64,000 nucleotides of DNA from NCBI RefSeq assembly GCF_901709675.1, contig NC_051087.1:17734067-17798066 (forward strand). The letters run 5' to 3'. Source of the stretch: Syngnathus acus (taxonomy: Eukaryota > Chordata > Actinopteri > Syngnathiformes > Syngnathidae). The stretch's first letter is position 1; each line of letters opens with the position of its first letter. Below are positions 44,197-55,599 of this stretch, piece after piece. Made by a program: the position numbers and the translations under genes. Under the pieces are notes generated by a model that saw nothing but the letters and a program-made list of their open reading frames with translations, was not told where the DNA came from and did not search any database.

Positions 44197-45351
44197 CCGT
44201 ATTTTTCGGACTAAAAGTCGCTCTGGAATATAGGTCGCATTAGCAATAAAATGCGCAATAACGTGATAAAAAACATATATAAGTCGCTCCGGAGCATAAG
44301 TCGCATTTTGGGTGGAAATTTATTCGACAAAATCCAACACCAAGAACAGACATGAACGAGCAACAACAGGCTAAACGATAGGTATGCTAACGTGACATAA
44401 ACACAAACGAAGAGCTGAGAACGGGCCTGACGTAACATTCAGAGTTATTCAAAAACTATTACATAAATAACACGTTTATAAAACCATCTGTGTCACTCCA
44501 ATTCATTAAATCCATCGATCGTCCTTTGTCAACAATGGGTGCGCGCCGCTGACGGCGCTTGCACTTCAAAATATTCCACAGGCCCATATAACGATATATA
44601 AATTAGATATCAAATAACTATTATACAAGCAATAATAATTCCAGGCATGTGGCGGCGTGGACTTCCATCCCCGGAGGTGGCACTTCCAGCCACGGAGGTG
44701 GAAGAGAGCTCCATAGAATAGGACCGGGCGTGCGTAAAAGCCATGACCGAGCCCCATCCACCGTCCCCGGACAGCCACCCGGCCGAGCGCCGCCCCCGAC
44801 TTCCATCCACGGAGGTGAAAGAGAGCTCCGTAGAGTAGGACCGGGCGTGCGTAAAAGCCATGTCCGAGCCCCATCCACCATCCCCGGAAAGCTACCCGGC
44901 CGAGCGCCGGCCCCAGACTTCCATCCACGGAGCTCCGTAGAGTAGGACCGGGCGCGCGTAAAAGCCATAATAGTTTTTCAAACCTTCTGTGTCACTCCAA
45001 ATCCTTAAATCCTTCAAACTCTTTGTCCTCCATGTCGCTTACAAACAAAGCCGCTAATGATGCCGGTAGTACGTGGGGCCCTTCGTCATCTTCGTCATCC
45101 CGTGATCAATCTTTGTCCTTTTTGTAAACAACCGCCGCGCCACGCCGCACCGCGCCGCACCGCGCTGCTGACGTCACTTGAAATTCAAATTACAGTAATC
45201 CCTTGCTACATCGCGGTTCGTTTATCGCGGTTTCACATTTTTTTTGGTTGAAAATGTTTTAGAAAATTCACATATAAGTCGCTCCTCAGTATAAGTCGCC
45301 CCCCCACCCAAACTATGAAAAAAAACGCGACTTATAGTCCAAAAAATACGG
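44197..45351 (+). mobile_element. Tigger-like element F2
   Basis: CCGTATTTTTCGGACTAAAA ... TTATAGTCCAAAAAATACGG with TA on both sides (44195-44196 and 45352-45353). It parallels F1 throughout but lacks the MITE and solo LTR, so it gives both empty sites. It holds the same 117-119 bp repeat array (44650-44970) and CAGTAATCCCTTGCTACATC block (45194). No transposase frame. Confidence 0.9.
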
Positions 45352-45440
45352 TACATAAGCAGACAAGTATATTCACATATTAAATCAATAAAAGAAACAT
45401 TTTAAGCATATAATTATACCTGCACACCAAACCAATAAAG

Positions 45441-45745
45441 ATGGCCTAGTGGTAGAGTGTCCGCCCTGAGACTGGAAGGTTGTGGGTTCGAACCCCGGCC
45501 GGGTCATACCAAAGACTATAAAAATGGGACCCATTGCCTCCCTGCTTGGCACTCAGCATTAAGGGTTGGAATTGGGGGGTTAGATCACCAAATGATTCCC
45601 GAGCGCGGCACCGCTGCTGCTCACTGCTCCCCTCTCCCCCAGGGGATGGATTAAAATCACATGGGGATGGGTTAAATGCAGAGGACAAATTTCACCACAC
45701 CCAGATTTGTGTGTGACAAACATTGGGACTTTAATTGACTTTAAT
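45441..45745 (+). mobile_element. tRNA-headed SINE, full length
   Basis: ATGGCCTAGTGGTAGAGTG (box A) and GGTTCGAACCCC (intact box B consensus), the usual body and a tail GGGACTTTAATTGACTTTAA. Confidence 0.92.
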
Positions 45746-46904
45746 GACATAACTAGACATTTTTATATATGGTAATGACATGGGTTTTTATAACTTCATG
45801 ATCTGATATGTAGTATTGCTGTGCAATTTGAAATAACAAAAGTTGTTTGATATATTGCCTGAATAGCATAACGACCCTTAAGGAACTATTTAATGCATAC
45901 TTGATGTTATTCTAAATCACGGACACTGCTCAAGGTGTCTAAGAATGTTCTGTACTTGATTATATCTTATGTTTTGATTAATGCTTGATGTGACGTCGTA
46001 TTTTGCCTAATGCTAGAAGCCAGCCTTGGATTACTATTGAATGTTCTGGACAGAAGGAAAATATTTTGACGAACAATGAAAATATATGGTTGGAAGCATG
46101 ATTAAACTAAGAATGTGACAAAGTTAGCAAATACATGGAGTATCAAAAGAACAAACAAACAAATGCATGGTAAGTGATGAGTAAGAACTTTGCATAGTCA
46201 GGGAACATTAACGAATTGATGATGTCACACACAAAACTTCACAAGTCCGTACAAAATAACAAAAGTGGAAGGATGATGAATGGACGAGGTGCGACAGTGT
46301 ATGTGCAAGAATAGAGGAAAATGTTTACAGGAAGGTCACTTGGAGATAAAACCAGCCAGAGGGAGAACGCCAGGAGGAAGACAGCCAAGAACCCAGCCAA
46401 AGGTGATCGCCAAGGCCGAAAGACGGGATGGAAAACAACAGCCCCCCCACACACCGAATCGCCCATAATCACCACCCACCCTCACGGAACCAGCTCTCAC
46501 CGAACCAGCACCCACTCCCATGGAATCAAACTCTCCTGCGAACTTGCCCCACCCCAAAGACTCATCACCCATCAAACTCGGCCCACACTGGCATGTGCAA
46601 CTGAATATAAGCTGACCAAAGAACCTTGAACGTTGCCTTTTCTGAATGGAGACTTTCTGCTCTTGAGCATTGTCGCACAAAAGGCCCTAACCCTAACCCT
46701 GAAAACAGAGCTTTCTTAACAAGAATTGTGATTGAACTCAACCAACCTGTGTGAGTATAAATTTTGTTTCGGTGTCTTCGCCTTTTCCTAAAACTGAAAA
46801 AGAAAACGAACACTCAGTGAGTAAATTGGATAACAGATGATTGGCTCTGTCTTTTGCCGTGAGGCGCGGATAGCGCGCTTCCCAAATTGTGGACCAAATC
46901 CAAC
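45746..46904. other. Unassigned region; short telomere-like repeat at 46684
   Basis: No recognised gene or transposon boundary. A GGCCCTAACCCTAACCCTG run (46682-46700) is an interstitial telomere-like repeat of about two and a half units. Proline- and threonine-rich frames at 46300-46630 look like chance. Confidence 0.45.
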
Positions 46905-47526
46905 ACCATCTCCGGCCCTCCCTGTGTGGAGCTTTGCATGTTCTCCCTGTGCTTGCGTGGCTTTTCTCCGGGCACTTCGGTTTCCTCCGACATCCCATAA
47001 ACATGCATGGTAGGCCGATTGAGCACTCTGAATTGCCAATTGTCACGGAGCGGATGGAGCAGGGCGACCAAATGCAGCTTGGACCAGGGTTTATTCAGCA
47101 AAACAAACTAACAGACTCAGCAAACTGACATGACTTAACAAAACAACAAGAGGACTAACCGACAGGGACTTGAAACAAAGGACGTGAAGACATTAATGAT
47201 CCGACGGGGAGTGAGGGGCAGACAGGACTTAAATACGCGACAGGTAACAAGAGGCAGGTGAGAATGATCACACTAATCATGGGCACACAGGAGGGGAGGG
47301 GCGAGCACACAGACAGAAACCATGACAACAAACACATAGTAAAACGGCTGGGGACGAGACATGACACCAATAGATGTGAGTGCAAGTGCAGATGGTTGTT
47401 CGTCTCTGTGTGCCCTGCGATTGGCTGGCAACCAGTTCAGGGTGTCCCCTGCCTACTGCCCAATGACAGCTGGAATAGGCTCCAGCACGCCCGCGACCCC
47501 CGTGGGGACAAGCGGTACAGATAATG
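46905..47526 (+). mobile_element. (ATGG)n-tailed fish retroposon, split by a solo LTR
   Basis: CATCTCCGGCCCTCCCTGTG, TTTGCATGTTCTCCCTGTGC and TTTCCTCC(G)ACATCCCATAA precede the LTR; ATTGGCTGGCAACCAGTTCA, GGAATAGGCTCCAGCACGCC and a GATAATGGATGGATGG tail follow it. This is a very abundant teleost retroposon; its body probably derives from an RTE-like LINE 3' end, but I am not certain of the name. Confidence 0.8.
47041..47366 (-). mobile_element. Solo Gypsy LTR inside the retroposon
   Basis: TGTCACGGAGCGG ... GGGACGAGACATGACA, with a perfect 5-bp duplication CCAAT (47036-47040 and 47367-47371). The minus strand carries AATAAA (plus GGGTTTATTCAG). It belongs to the same family as the LTR at 606-980. 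Confidence 0.95.
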
Positions 47527-47529
47527 GAT

Positions 47530-48218
47530 GGATGGACTGTAATAATTTTTAGCTCATTAAATCATGCTCTTTTGACACAAATTAATGTTTTAGATACCGA
47601 TTGTTTATGTCAGATTTTTCCCCTAAATTAAATCCTTCTTCATTTTATCTTTTTACTTTAACATCATACACAACAAAACACCAATATCAGAAAATAATAA
47701 CCCATAGTCCTTTCATTGTTTATGATCACTGAGTGGGCACAGTAGTATTTGCGGAGTTCATAGTGAATAGACGGAGCTCACCAGTAGTCCGTGGGCTGTT
47801 GCCTTTCCCCGTGCAGCGTCACTGGCAGCATTTCTGACCTGAGCGTCCCTAGTCCTTGGTGTGCGGGAGTTTAAGTGAGGAAGTGTCTGTGTCACTGATA
47901 ATCTAATTAACGGACACCTGAGCGCACCCGAACCGGGAAGGGACATGGGAGATTGCACTCGCACCCGAGCAAGAGCGCCTGCCCGTACGTGTTCCCGTTC
48001 ATATGCGCCTTTTCCTTGTGGCTCGCTTCGAGGCGCGCAGGTCCCCGCGACAGAACGAATTAAGAAAGAAATATCAAAATTAGCTTTCTGGGGTCTTTAA
48101 TTGAATAATAAGACAGAATACAGTTAAAGCAAATTACAGTCCTAGGAGTTTTCTCTGCCATCTATGGTAACTCTTTGTTTGTTTAGACTTAGCAAGTCGA
48201 AGAAGATATATTCAGTGT
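47530..48218 (-). other. 3' flank/UTR of the syntaxin gene; otherwise unassigned
   Basis: This lies downstream of the syntaxin stop codon on the minus strand, so part is expected to be 3' UTR. On the minus strand ACAGTTTTATCAAATAAACAC overlaps the stop codon, and further AATAAA-like motifs occur. GC-richer sequence at 47750-48050 may be a degraded LTR or CpG-rich repeat; I could not define it. Confidence 0.4.
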
Positions 48219-48296
48219 TTATTTGATAAAACTGTAGACAAATGAACCTAGGATGACAGCCAATAATACACAGCAACAGAAGATCATCATTTGTTT
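48219..48296 (-). CDS. Syntaxin, terminal exon (membrane anchor)
   Basis: On the minus strand a pyrimidine-rich tract and AG (48297-48298) precede 25 codons and TAA. The peptide starts KQMMIFCCCVLLAVILG and ends SFVYSFIK: a hydrophobic, cysteine-rich anchor that matches the form of the syntaxin tail anchor (KKIMIIICCV... in STX1). The phase-0 junction after an exon ending ...EARR is exactly where syntaxin-1-type genes are split. The anchor inserts post-translationally in the plasma membrane or vesicle membrane. Together with the exon at 61386-61496 the identification is strong. Confidence 0.85.
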   Translation of the reverse strand, partial: KQMMIFCCCVLLAVILGSFVYSFIK

Positions 48297-48773
48297 CTTC
48301 GCAGCATGCAAGAGAAGGACAAACACAAAACATGTAAGTATACAACAAAGAAATATCCATAACATCATCTATGATTTACATACTTGACTTATAAGTTTAC
48401 CTCGTTCTGTCTATTGTGTGTAACTTCAATTATTTGTATCTCAAAGCAACTTGTACTGAACAGAAATGAATACGAATCCCATGAACTCATTTGATACCAG
48501 TCATTTTCACTGGCGCAAACCCCTAAATACCAATCTTACTGGATTTTGACTGACTTTTCAAGGTCCACAGAATATTAGACAGCTGGACGGACGCCAATGG
48601 AAAACTAACTGGCCCCCACCTTCGTGTGCAACGCAACTCGACTCACTACAAAGAACTTCCTTACTGCTTTTCCTGATATTGCATTGGGTCACTGTTGGAG
48701 AGAAAAGCCCAGCACTGATTTGTAAACATTTTTCTTGAAAGCAGACGTAATATAATCAGCTGAATTTTAACTA
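48297..48773 (-). other. Syntaxin last intron, 3' part; no other feature
   Basis: Intronic on the minus strand between the last exon and MITE B4. Contains the polypyrimidine tract near the acceptor. Confidence 0.6.
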
Positions 48774-50056
48774 CCGTTTTTTTCCATGTATAATGCGCAA
48801 AATTTAACTATAATTTATTGTCCTAAAATCTGGGGTGCGCATCATACATGGGTACAACAATTTTTGAAGAAAATCTCCCTCGAAATAAAACTTGAAATCA
48901 CCTTTCTTCTTGTTTGTTGTTAATCGCGCATCGCATTCAGCCATCCTGCCCAACACACTTAGTCAGTAAAATTCATAATTGACGACACATCGTTTGATGC
49001 GATGGTGCAATCCTTGATGGTGTGTTATTGTCAAATATTGTTTGTTTTTTAATCTCCATCGCAGACCAGATATCATACGGAGGCTGCCATGACAGTATGC
49101 GCAGAACGGATGCGCAAGACACGTCAATCGCGCATCGCATTCAGCCATCCTGCCCAACACACTTAGTCAGTAAAATTCATAATTGACGACACATCGTTTG
49201 ATGCGATGGTGCAATCCTTGATGGTGTGTTATTGTCAAATATTGCTTGTTTTTTAATCTCCATCGCAAGCCGGATATCATACGGAGGCCGCCATTACAGA
49301 TGCCCAGAACGGATGCGCAAGACACGTCAGCTATATAAAGAGCGAGAATTCAGTTCGTTCTCTACCTAAATGCGTATTACAGGTAATATTTTATTTCACA
49401 ACACTTTGCCTTGTTCCTTTCAAACACGCTCCATACGAACACAATGCTCTCGTATCAGACGCTTGCTTGATCACCTGCTCGTTTGCTGTCACAATGTACC
49501 CCACACAAATCCGAAACATTTGTTGCGGCTCCGAGTCACGACGAGGGGCAAGTTTTGGTTTCCAAGGGTGTTTTTATTCCTCTTCAACTTCTCTCCCATA
49601 CAGAGCCGCCTTTTTCACATGTCCGCACATTTCCTCTCTTTTCATTTTAACCTAACTGATCGCGGTGGTGCCTTTCTGGGCAGTCGGAGAAATCAACGCC
49701 AACAAAAAAAATACATCCAGCCTAGTTAAGAAATCACCAGAAAGATCACCATGACAATTGTGAACACACAGAAAGAGAATAAATAACTGGAACATCACTC
49801 AAATATTGGTGATCCCGTTGAGAGTCTCACATATTTCTTCGCTATCGAGTTTGCTACCGCATGCGCAGTGATACTGACCGGCAGAATAACATCCGGTTGT
49901 TCCCAAAGATGATCTTTTTTCTGAAATAATTTTACGTTTACGGACTTAAGTAAGAGTCAAAATTTGGGTGCGTATTATACATGGGTACAGGCTTTTTTCC
50001 AGCATCGACATGCCATTTTTAGGGTATTATGTAGTATTATACATGGAAAATTACGG
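48774..50056 (-). mobile_element. MITE family B, copy B4, with internal 204-bp duplication
   Basis: CCGTTTTTTTCCATGTATAA ... ATGGAAAATTACGG flanked by TA (48772-48773 and 50057-50058). It contains both the B1-type interior (AATCGCGCATCGCATTCAGC) and the B2/B3-type interior (TAACTGATCGCGGTGGTGCC), so it is closest to the ancestral longer form. It lies in the syntaxin intron in reverse orientation to B1. Confidence 0.9.
48922..49329. repeat. 204-bp tandem duplication inside B4
   Basis: Both units start AATCGCGCATCGCATTCAGC and end ATGCGCAAGACACGTCA (48922-49125 and 49126-49329). B1 has a single unit. Confidence 0.9.
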
Positions 50057-50506
50057 TAATTAGATGTGAGTTTGATTTGTGTGAATATTTTTACCTTAGA
50101 AGAAAATGAACACGCGTTGAAGAGGTTAGACACAAATAATTACCGTATTGGCATGAATATAAGACAACCCTGAATATAAGACGACCCCCCCTCTTTTTCA
50201 AGACTCAAGTTTGAAAAAAGACTTTCTGAACACCAAATTTAATTTTATACAGAAAATAATTACAGTACTACATCTGAAACAAATGATTATAACAATAAAG
50301 TCGAGAGAAAAAGCATGTTATTTTGCCTCATTCAAATCATGTAAAAACTGTGTATCATATCTTAATATCTGAACATTTAAATATGTAAACTAAAGTGCAA
50401 TCACATTTGTAAATGAATGGCTTCTGGTTTTTGAAATGTAAATAAACCAATCTACTGTGATAAAACAACAAAATTGCAATAACTGCATTAACCATCAAAG
50501 TGAAGT

Positions 50507-51016
50507 TGTCATGCTGTCAGGTTTTGTAGATTGTTTTGTTTGGTCCTGTCCTTCATATTTCTGTCTTCCTGTTTTATTTTGTACATCACGTTTCAGATCA
50601 CTGGTCCTTCCGCTGCACGGTCGTTCACTTGACCTCCCCGTTTGTTAACCACGTACACCTGTGTCGTCCGCCCTGATTGTCTGCACCTGTGTCCTTCCCC
50701 TTCTGTGTGTGTATTTAGCCTGCGTCTTCCCCTTGTCCTCTGCCAGTGCGTCTTGCAAGCCATGACCACCAGCGACTCCATAGCCACAGATATAGCCCTT
50801 GATTGCCTTGCTCACAGAGACTTTTTTGTCCACGCTTTGTGGGTTGTGCGTGAGACCTTGCCTTCGTTTTTCCCTCAGTTTGAGGCGCCTTTGTTTTTGC
50901 CTTTTTTCCCTCAGTGTGAGGCGCCTTTGTTTTTGGAGCGGTCATCCGCAGAAGAAATAAAACACCTTGAACTGTCGAACTCTGCATTCGAGTCCTCTCC
51001 CAGCCTGAGCCTGACA
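50507..51016 (+). mobile_element. Solo Gypsy-like LTR inside L-a
   Basis: TGTCATGCTGTCAGG ... GAGCCTGACA with a perfect 5-bp duplication GAAGT (50502-50506 and 51017-51021). AGAAATAAAACACC near 50954 is a plausible polyadenylation signal on the plus strand. The empty site is visible in the other L copy (AGTGAAGTCTAACTG). Confidence 0.95.
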
Positions 51017-51101
51017 GAAGTCTAACTGTAACTGTAGTCTTGAAACAAATCTGAATAAGGAAAAACATTGCAATAAAATAATTTAAAACTGCTACTGCTA
51101 T

Positions 51102-51872
51102 TGTTGGGGAGTCTGAGGACTGTGTAGGGGGTTGGCTTGGAGGGTTATGCTCTTTTTGCCCCCGGGTGTCGGTCAGAACACAGGAGGGAAGACATGGTTC
51201 AGTTTTGATTGCTTTACTGAATTATTGGCAAAAAAGTAAAAGGCACTGTGGCTCATAGGAGCATACAGGCAAACTGGCAAAAGGGTAGAGGCACACATTT
51301 GGTCGCAAGGATGTGAGAGCAAGTGTGTGTAGTGTACATGGGTGAGTCTTTGGGTGTGTGAATGTGATTCTTGTGTGTGTGATTATTGTATGAAGCGTGT
51401 GAAGGGTGTGTGGTCAACGCTCAACTTCTGACGTCACACAACACTAGTAGACGGCACACATTACATTACTAACTGCGCGTAACGGTTCCACCATACTAAA
51501 TAACCATAAATGAAATACTCTCAGCAACACACCAAACATAAGTCATCGAGACAACAAAATACATTTGCTGGCGATCGCTACTCGTACAATGCGAGGAAAA
51601 CTTAAAGGAGCGCACCGAAGCTATCAATCAAACGGCGCACACACGAAACAAACCGCACAACAGTAGGCAGTAGTAACAATGAAATGTATATACTCACTTT
51701 GTGTCAAAGACGCACACGATCACAGCGACATACTCAGTCGATACCAGCAACCTTTAACTTACCACTGCGCACAAGATCCAACAATCGCGATAAGCTGAGG
51801 TAACTCACGCGAGACTTAAGGCGCGGTGACGTAACTTTCCAAAATTTTAACATCATAGGAACCTTTCTAACA
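51102..51872. mobile_element. Second solo LTR (771 bp) inside L-a
   Basis: TGTTGGGGAGTC ... CCTTTCTAACA with a perfect 5-bp duplication GCTAT (51097-51101 and 51873-51877). The empty site is known from the other L copy. The family is not shared with other LTRs in the window and orientation is uncertain. Confidence 0.88.
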
Positions 51873-52066
51873 GCTATTTTTATTTTTCTTCTTTGTGACA
51901 GGGGTTCGCGTTGGCCTGGGGAGTTATGTTCAGCATCCGCTTTAAAGATATCTGGCGCCATCTAGCGTTGTGAATGGGTATAATGTCTAGACCCCGAATG
52001 TAAGACAACCCCCACTTTTTCAGTCTTATTTCAATGCAAAAAACACCGTCTTATATTCAGGCCAAT

Positions 52067-53698
52067 ACTAACTGTGGTACGAGGCAAATGGCAATTGGGG
52101 TGCCCTCAGCTCCCATACCATAAACCTTTCCCACACTACAAAAAACACCATATTCTTTCAACTGTGGAGCACATCATCAACCATTGCAGTCTACAAAGAC
52201 TGTGCCATCCTTATGTCATTATCACAAAATTGTTTCTTTTTTTCGGCTAGTACATTGTCAGCATTCATCTCAATTTCATTTCACGCAGTTAACACATGAC
52301 TTGCCAAAATGGGTTAGGGTTAACAATTTTGTTTATCTCATCCCACCCAATTTCAACCAGCAATTTACATCACCTAGCTCCATAATTACACTTCTATGTT
52401 ACTTTTGCAACCACAAAAAAAAAAACAAGAGTGACATTTTAAGGATACGTCGACGGGGTGGGCAGTTTAACGTTTCAATCTTCTGCAGTAGTGGGACGGC
52501 TACATCACCGCAAACCTCCACAGCTCCCCACCAATCGCCAAAAGCTTTGCGTGCAGCAAGGACAGACTGGCTACGTAATCAAGTTTTGTTTAGCGTCATA
52601 CTTCAAGAAGAAGAAGCGAGTTACGAGTGACACAGAGAAAAAATGAACATACACATTAGGTTTTTAGAGAATGACTGTGTGATTTCAAGATATTTTGGTT
52701 CCAAATTCCTGGGGCCTGCAAAGATAGATAATCTTTCACAGCACATAATTTCCAGGTGTAAGAGAGTGAACAACAATAAATAATAAATATACAGAATACA
52801 ATACAGTTTATGAAAATATAATTTTTCTAACTTATCTCATTGCCAAACGTTTGCCAAACGATGATCTGTCACAGCACTTCATTTCCACGTGTAAGAGAGT
52901 GAACTAAGAATAAATAGTAAATATATAGAATACAATACGTTAGAAAAATACAGTTTATAAAAATATAGTTTTTCTAACTTATCTCACTGCCAAACGACTG
53001 CTCTATATTGTATCTAACGAAAATGTAAAATCATGTTTGTAGGCTAAGGTTATTCGTGCTTGTGTGTGCGCGTGTGAGAGAGAGGCAGAACCATCAGTAA
53101 ATCATAAATATTTTCATGGACTGTCGATTCTTTTAATGGTTTAGCCTACTGTTGATTATCTGTAATAGTAGCTATAACTTTATTTATTAAAATATATTTA
53201 ATTAACGAACATCTCTAACTGATGTTGTACTTAAGGAAAATGTAATGCCATAGTTGTAGGCTAAGATCAATCCTCTATATTGCAACAGTGGTGTGTGCTC
53301 TTTCTACCTTTAACAATGGAAAAACATTTTGTCCTTTCATTGCACTTACCCACTCAGAATGTTGTGTGAGAAAATACAATAATCTGTAACTTTATTTGTA
53401 ATCCCTATCCCTGAAGTTTGAAAGGTTGTCATAGTTGCAGCTCAAAGTTGTGTTGGTATTAAAAAAAATATTGTGACAAAAGGTTGTCATAATTGCAGCT
53501 AGAAGTCATGTTGGTATTAAGAATTATTGTGATGGTATTAAAAAGGTATTAAAAAGTATTAAATTCCATTTGAGAATTTATGTATATTCCCTGAATGAAC
53601 TCTTCACTGTTTTTTAAGGCCTTCAGATGCAGACATCTCCATTTTAGTGTGGAGATCTCTACACAGGGAGGCCTCCTTCTGATTCAGATCAAACAAAT
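52067..53698. other. Unassigned intronic DNA with two local duplications
   Basis: Contains a 133-bp tandem duplication (52731-52863 and 52864-53000, both with CACAGCAC(A/T)TAATTTCC-like starts and GTAAGAGAGTGAAC) and a shorter 59-bp one around 53423-53530 (AAGGTTGTCATA(G/A)TTGCAGC). No gene seen. On the minus strand this is inside the syntaxin intron. Confidence 0.6.
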
Positions 53699-53700
53699 TA

Positions 53701-55420
53701 CCGTAAATCCCGGACTATAAGTCGCGACTTTTTTCCAAAATTTTGAACCCTGCGGCTTATAGTCAGGTGCGGCTTATATAAGGATTTTTTTCGTGATTTT
53801 TGTGATGACTTGATCACTTTTATACACTGCGGTATCTTGAAGAAAAAACCAACAACAAAAATACTATTTTGAAACACTACTATGGCTGCTGCTTATTCTG
53901 GCTGTGTTGCTTGTGACTATTATGAGCTTTAGTAGGAATGCACGCTAGGTGACCTGCGTCAAAGGGCTCTAAACCCTTTCTCTTACTTTGCCATGTGACT
54001 CAGAGATTACACAAAGCAGTGGCGCTGTTTGGACCATCTGCATTGTATTAAAACCCAATCAATCAGCATTTAAATTCAATTCTTCTGACATTTTGCTCAC
54101 CAAAAACAAGTTGTAATGAACGTGAACTTTTAATGCATTTTATTCAGAAGGTTACTTTGAACCCCGAGGCTTAAATGGCGGCGCGGCGTATTTATGGATT
54201 TTTACGGCCTCCATGGGGCGCTCTAGCAGGAAGCAAGGGCGAGACAGACGAAGGAGAGATAATGCCCCGAAGAAGACGTGCTAGTTTGTGTTTTGAACAT
54301 TTCGCGCATCACGCACACACCCTCATCATGGAAAACACACGAAGAAATGCATTTGATGCAGCTTTTAAGTTAAAAGCAATCGATTTGGCTGTCAAAGAGG
54401 GAAATAGAGCTTAAATGGCGGTGCGGCGTATTTATGGATTTTTACGGCCTCCAGGGAGCGCTCTAGCAGGAAGCAAGAGCGAGACAGACGAAGAAGAGAT
54501 AATGCATCGAAGAAGACGTGCTAGTTTGTCAAGACGGACATTACTGAAAGGAAGCCTTTATACACAAACCGTCATTATGGGGGACAAAAGAAATGCATAT
54601 GATGCCGCTTTTAAGCTAAAGGCAGTCGATGTTGATGACATTGCGTTGCGTCACCCTTTTCTTTATTTCGTGGTCCCGTCTACTCTGGAGCTATACGTGT
54701 CGCTCGCTAGTTTAATGTAATTTAGCGCTTCGTGCATGAATAAAATTAGCATGAACAGACCCTCATCACACTCGAAGAAATGCATAAAAGCGACGACGAA
54801 AGAGAGACTGAGAAAGTGTGAGGCGAAGGATATCTAACACTATTCCAATCGGACGCTGAGGAGGAAGACTTCGATGGTTTCAGTGCACAGGAGGAAGATG
54901 AAGACGATGAAGCTCTTTTTTTACTTTTACTGGTATGTTTTTTAACGAGCCCTGTTGGTGCTGTACTACCGTGTTGCTGCTGTGTTACCGCTGCGTCTCA
55001 GTGACTTTTACCGGGTATGTTTTTTTTAATCCAGCCCTATTAGTCTTGTGTTACTTCCGTGTTGCTGCGGTATTACTGCCGCGTCACGGGCAGTGTTTGG
55101 AAAGAAATGTTAAGGTATGTTATTAAAACTTTAAAAAAGCTTTCTGTGTCCAGCCTTTCTTTGTTAATAACTCGCGTGCACACTTCCGTGTTGCTGCGGT
55201 ACTACTGCTGCGTCACAGGCAATGTTTAGAAAGACATGTTAAAGTATGTTATTAAAACTTTAAAAAGGCTTTCTGTGAACGGTCTTTCTTTGTAAAAAAA
55301 CGCGTGTGCACGTGCGGCTTATAGTCCGGTGCGGCTTATATAAGAAAAAAACTAAAATATCCCCCAATTTTAGCTGGTGCGGTTTATAATCCGGTGCGGC
55401 TTATAGTCCGGAATTTACGG
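53701..55420 (+). mobile_element. Pogo/Tigger-like element J with transposase ends
   Basis: CCGTAAATCCCGGACTATAA ... TTATAGTCCGGAATTTACGG with TA at 53699-53700 and 55421-55422. It keeps the start of a transposase: a DNA-binding-domain beginning (RNAFDAAFKLKAIDLAVKEG, like the Brinker/pogo helix-turn-helix), present twice because of a 240-bp tandem duplication. Near 54855 it keeps an acidic C-terminal tail (SDAEEEDFDGF) typical of Tigger proteins. The DDE core is missing, so it is a deletion derivative. It ties this type of TIR to pogo transposases. Confidence 0.88.
54171..54640 (+). repeat. 240-bp tandem duplication in element J
   Basis: Both units begin TTAAATGGCGG(C/T)GCGGCGTA and contain GAAGAAGACGTGCTAGTTTG and the transposase start (MENTRRNAFDAAFKLKA and MGDKRNAYDAAFKLKAVD). 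Confidence 0.9.
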
Positions 55421-55599
55421 TAGTCGTGATTATTACTTTTCTTTATACTGATCTCAATTGACACACATTCAAATATGTTTCTACCACCACTGACAATCTA
55501 ATGTCTCTATATAAAGCACTCCACTAGATTTGTTGATCCTTCTCTTGTGGACAAATACCATCTTTAGTCCAAGTTTCTGATTGTGCATTAATTTTAAAG

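Larger units (their letters stand above)
50144..52066 (-). mobile_element. MITE family L, copy L-a, holding two solo LTRs
   Basis: CCGTATTGGCATGAATATAA ... TTATATTCAGGCCAATA. The second copy at 56840-57471 provides the uninterrupted sequence; L-a is its reverse complement plus insertions at 50507-51016 and 51102-51872. GAATATAAGAC motifs repeat at the ends (GAATATAAGACAACCCTGAA). No transposase. Confidence 0.88.

Noticed and set aside
52184-52630. 148-codon plus-strand frame
   Set aside because: No domain, unusual composition, runs through an A-run; probably chance in intronic DNA.
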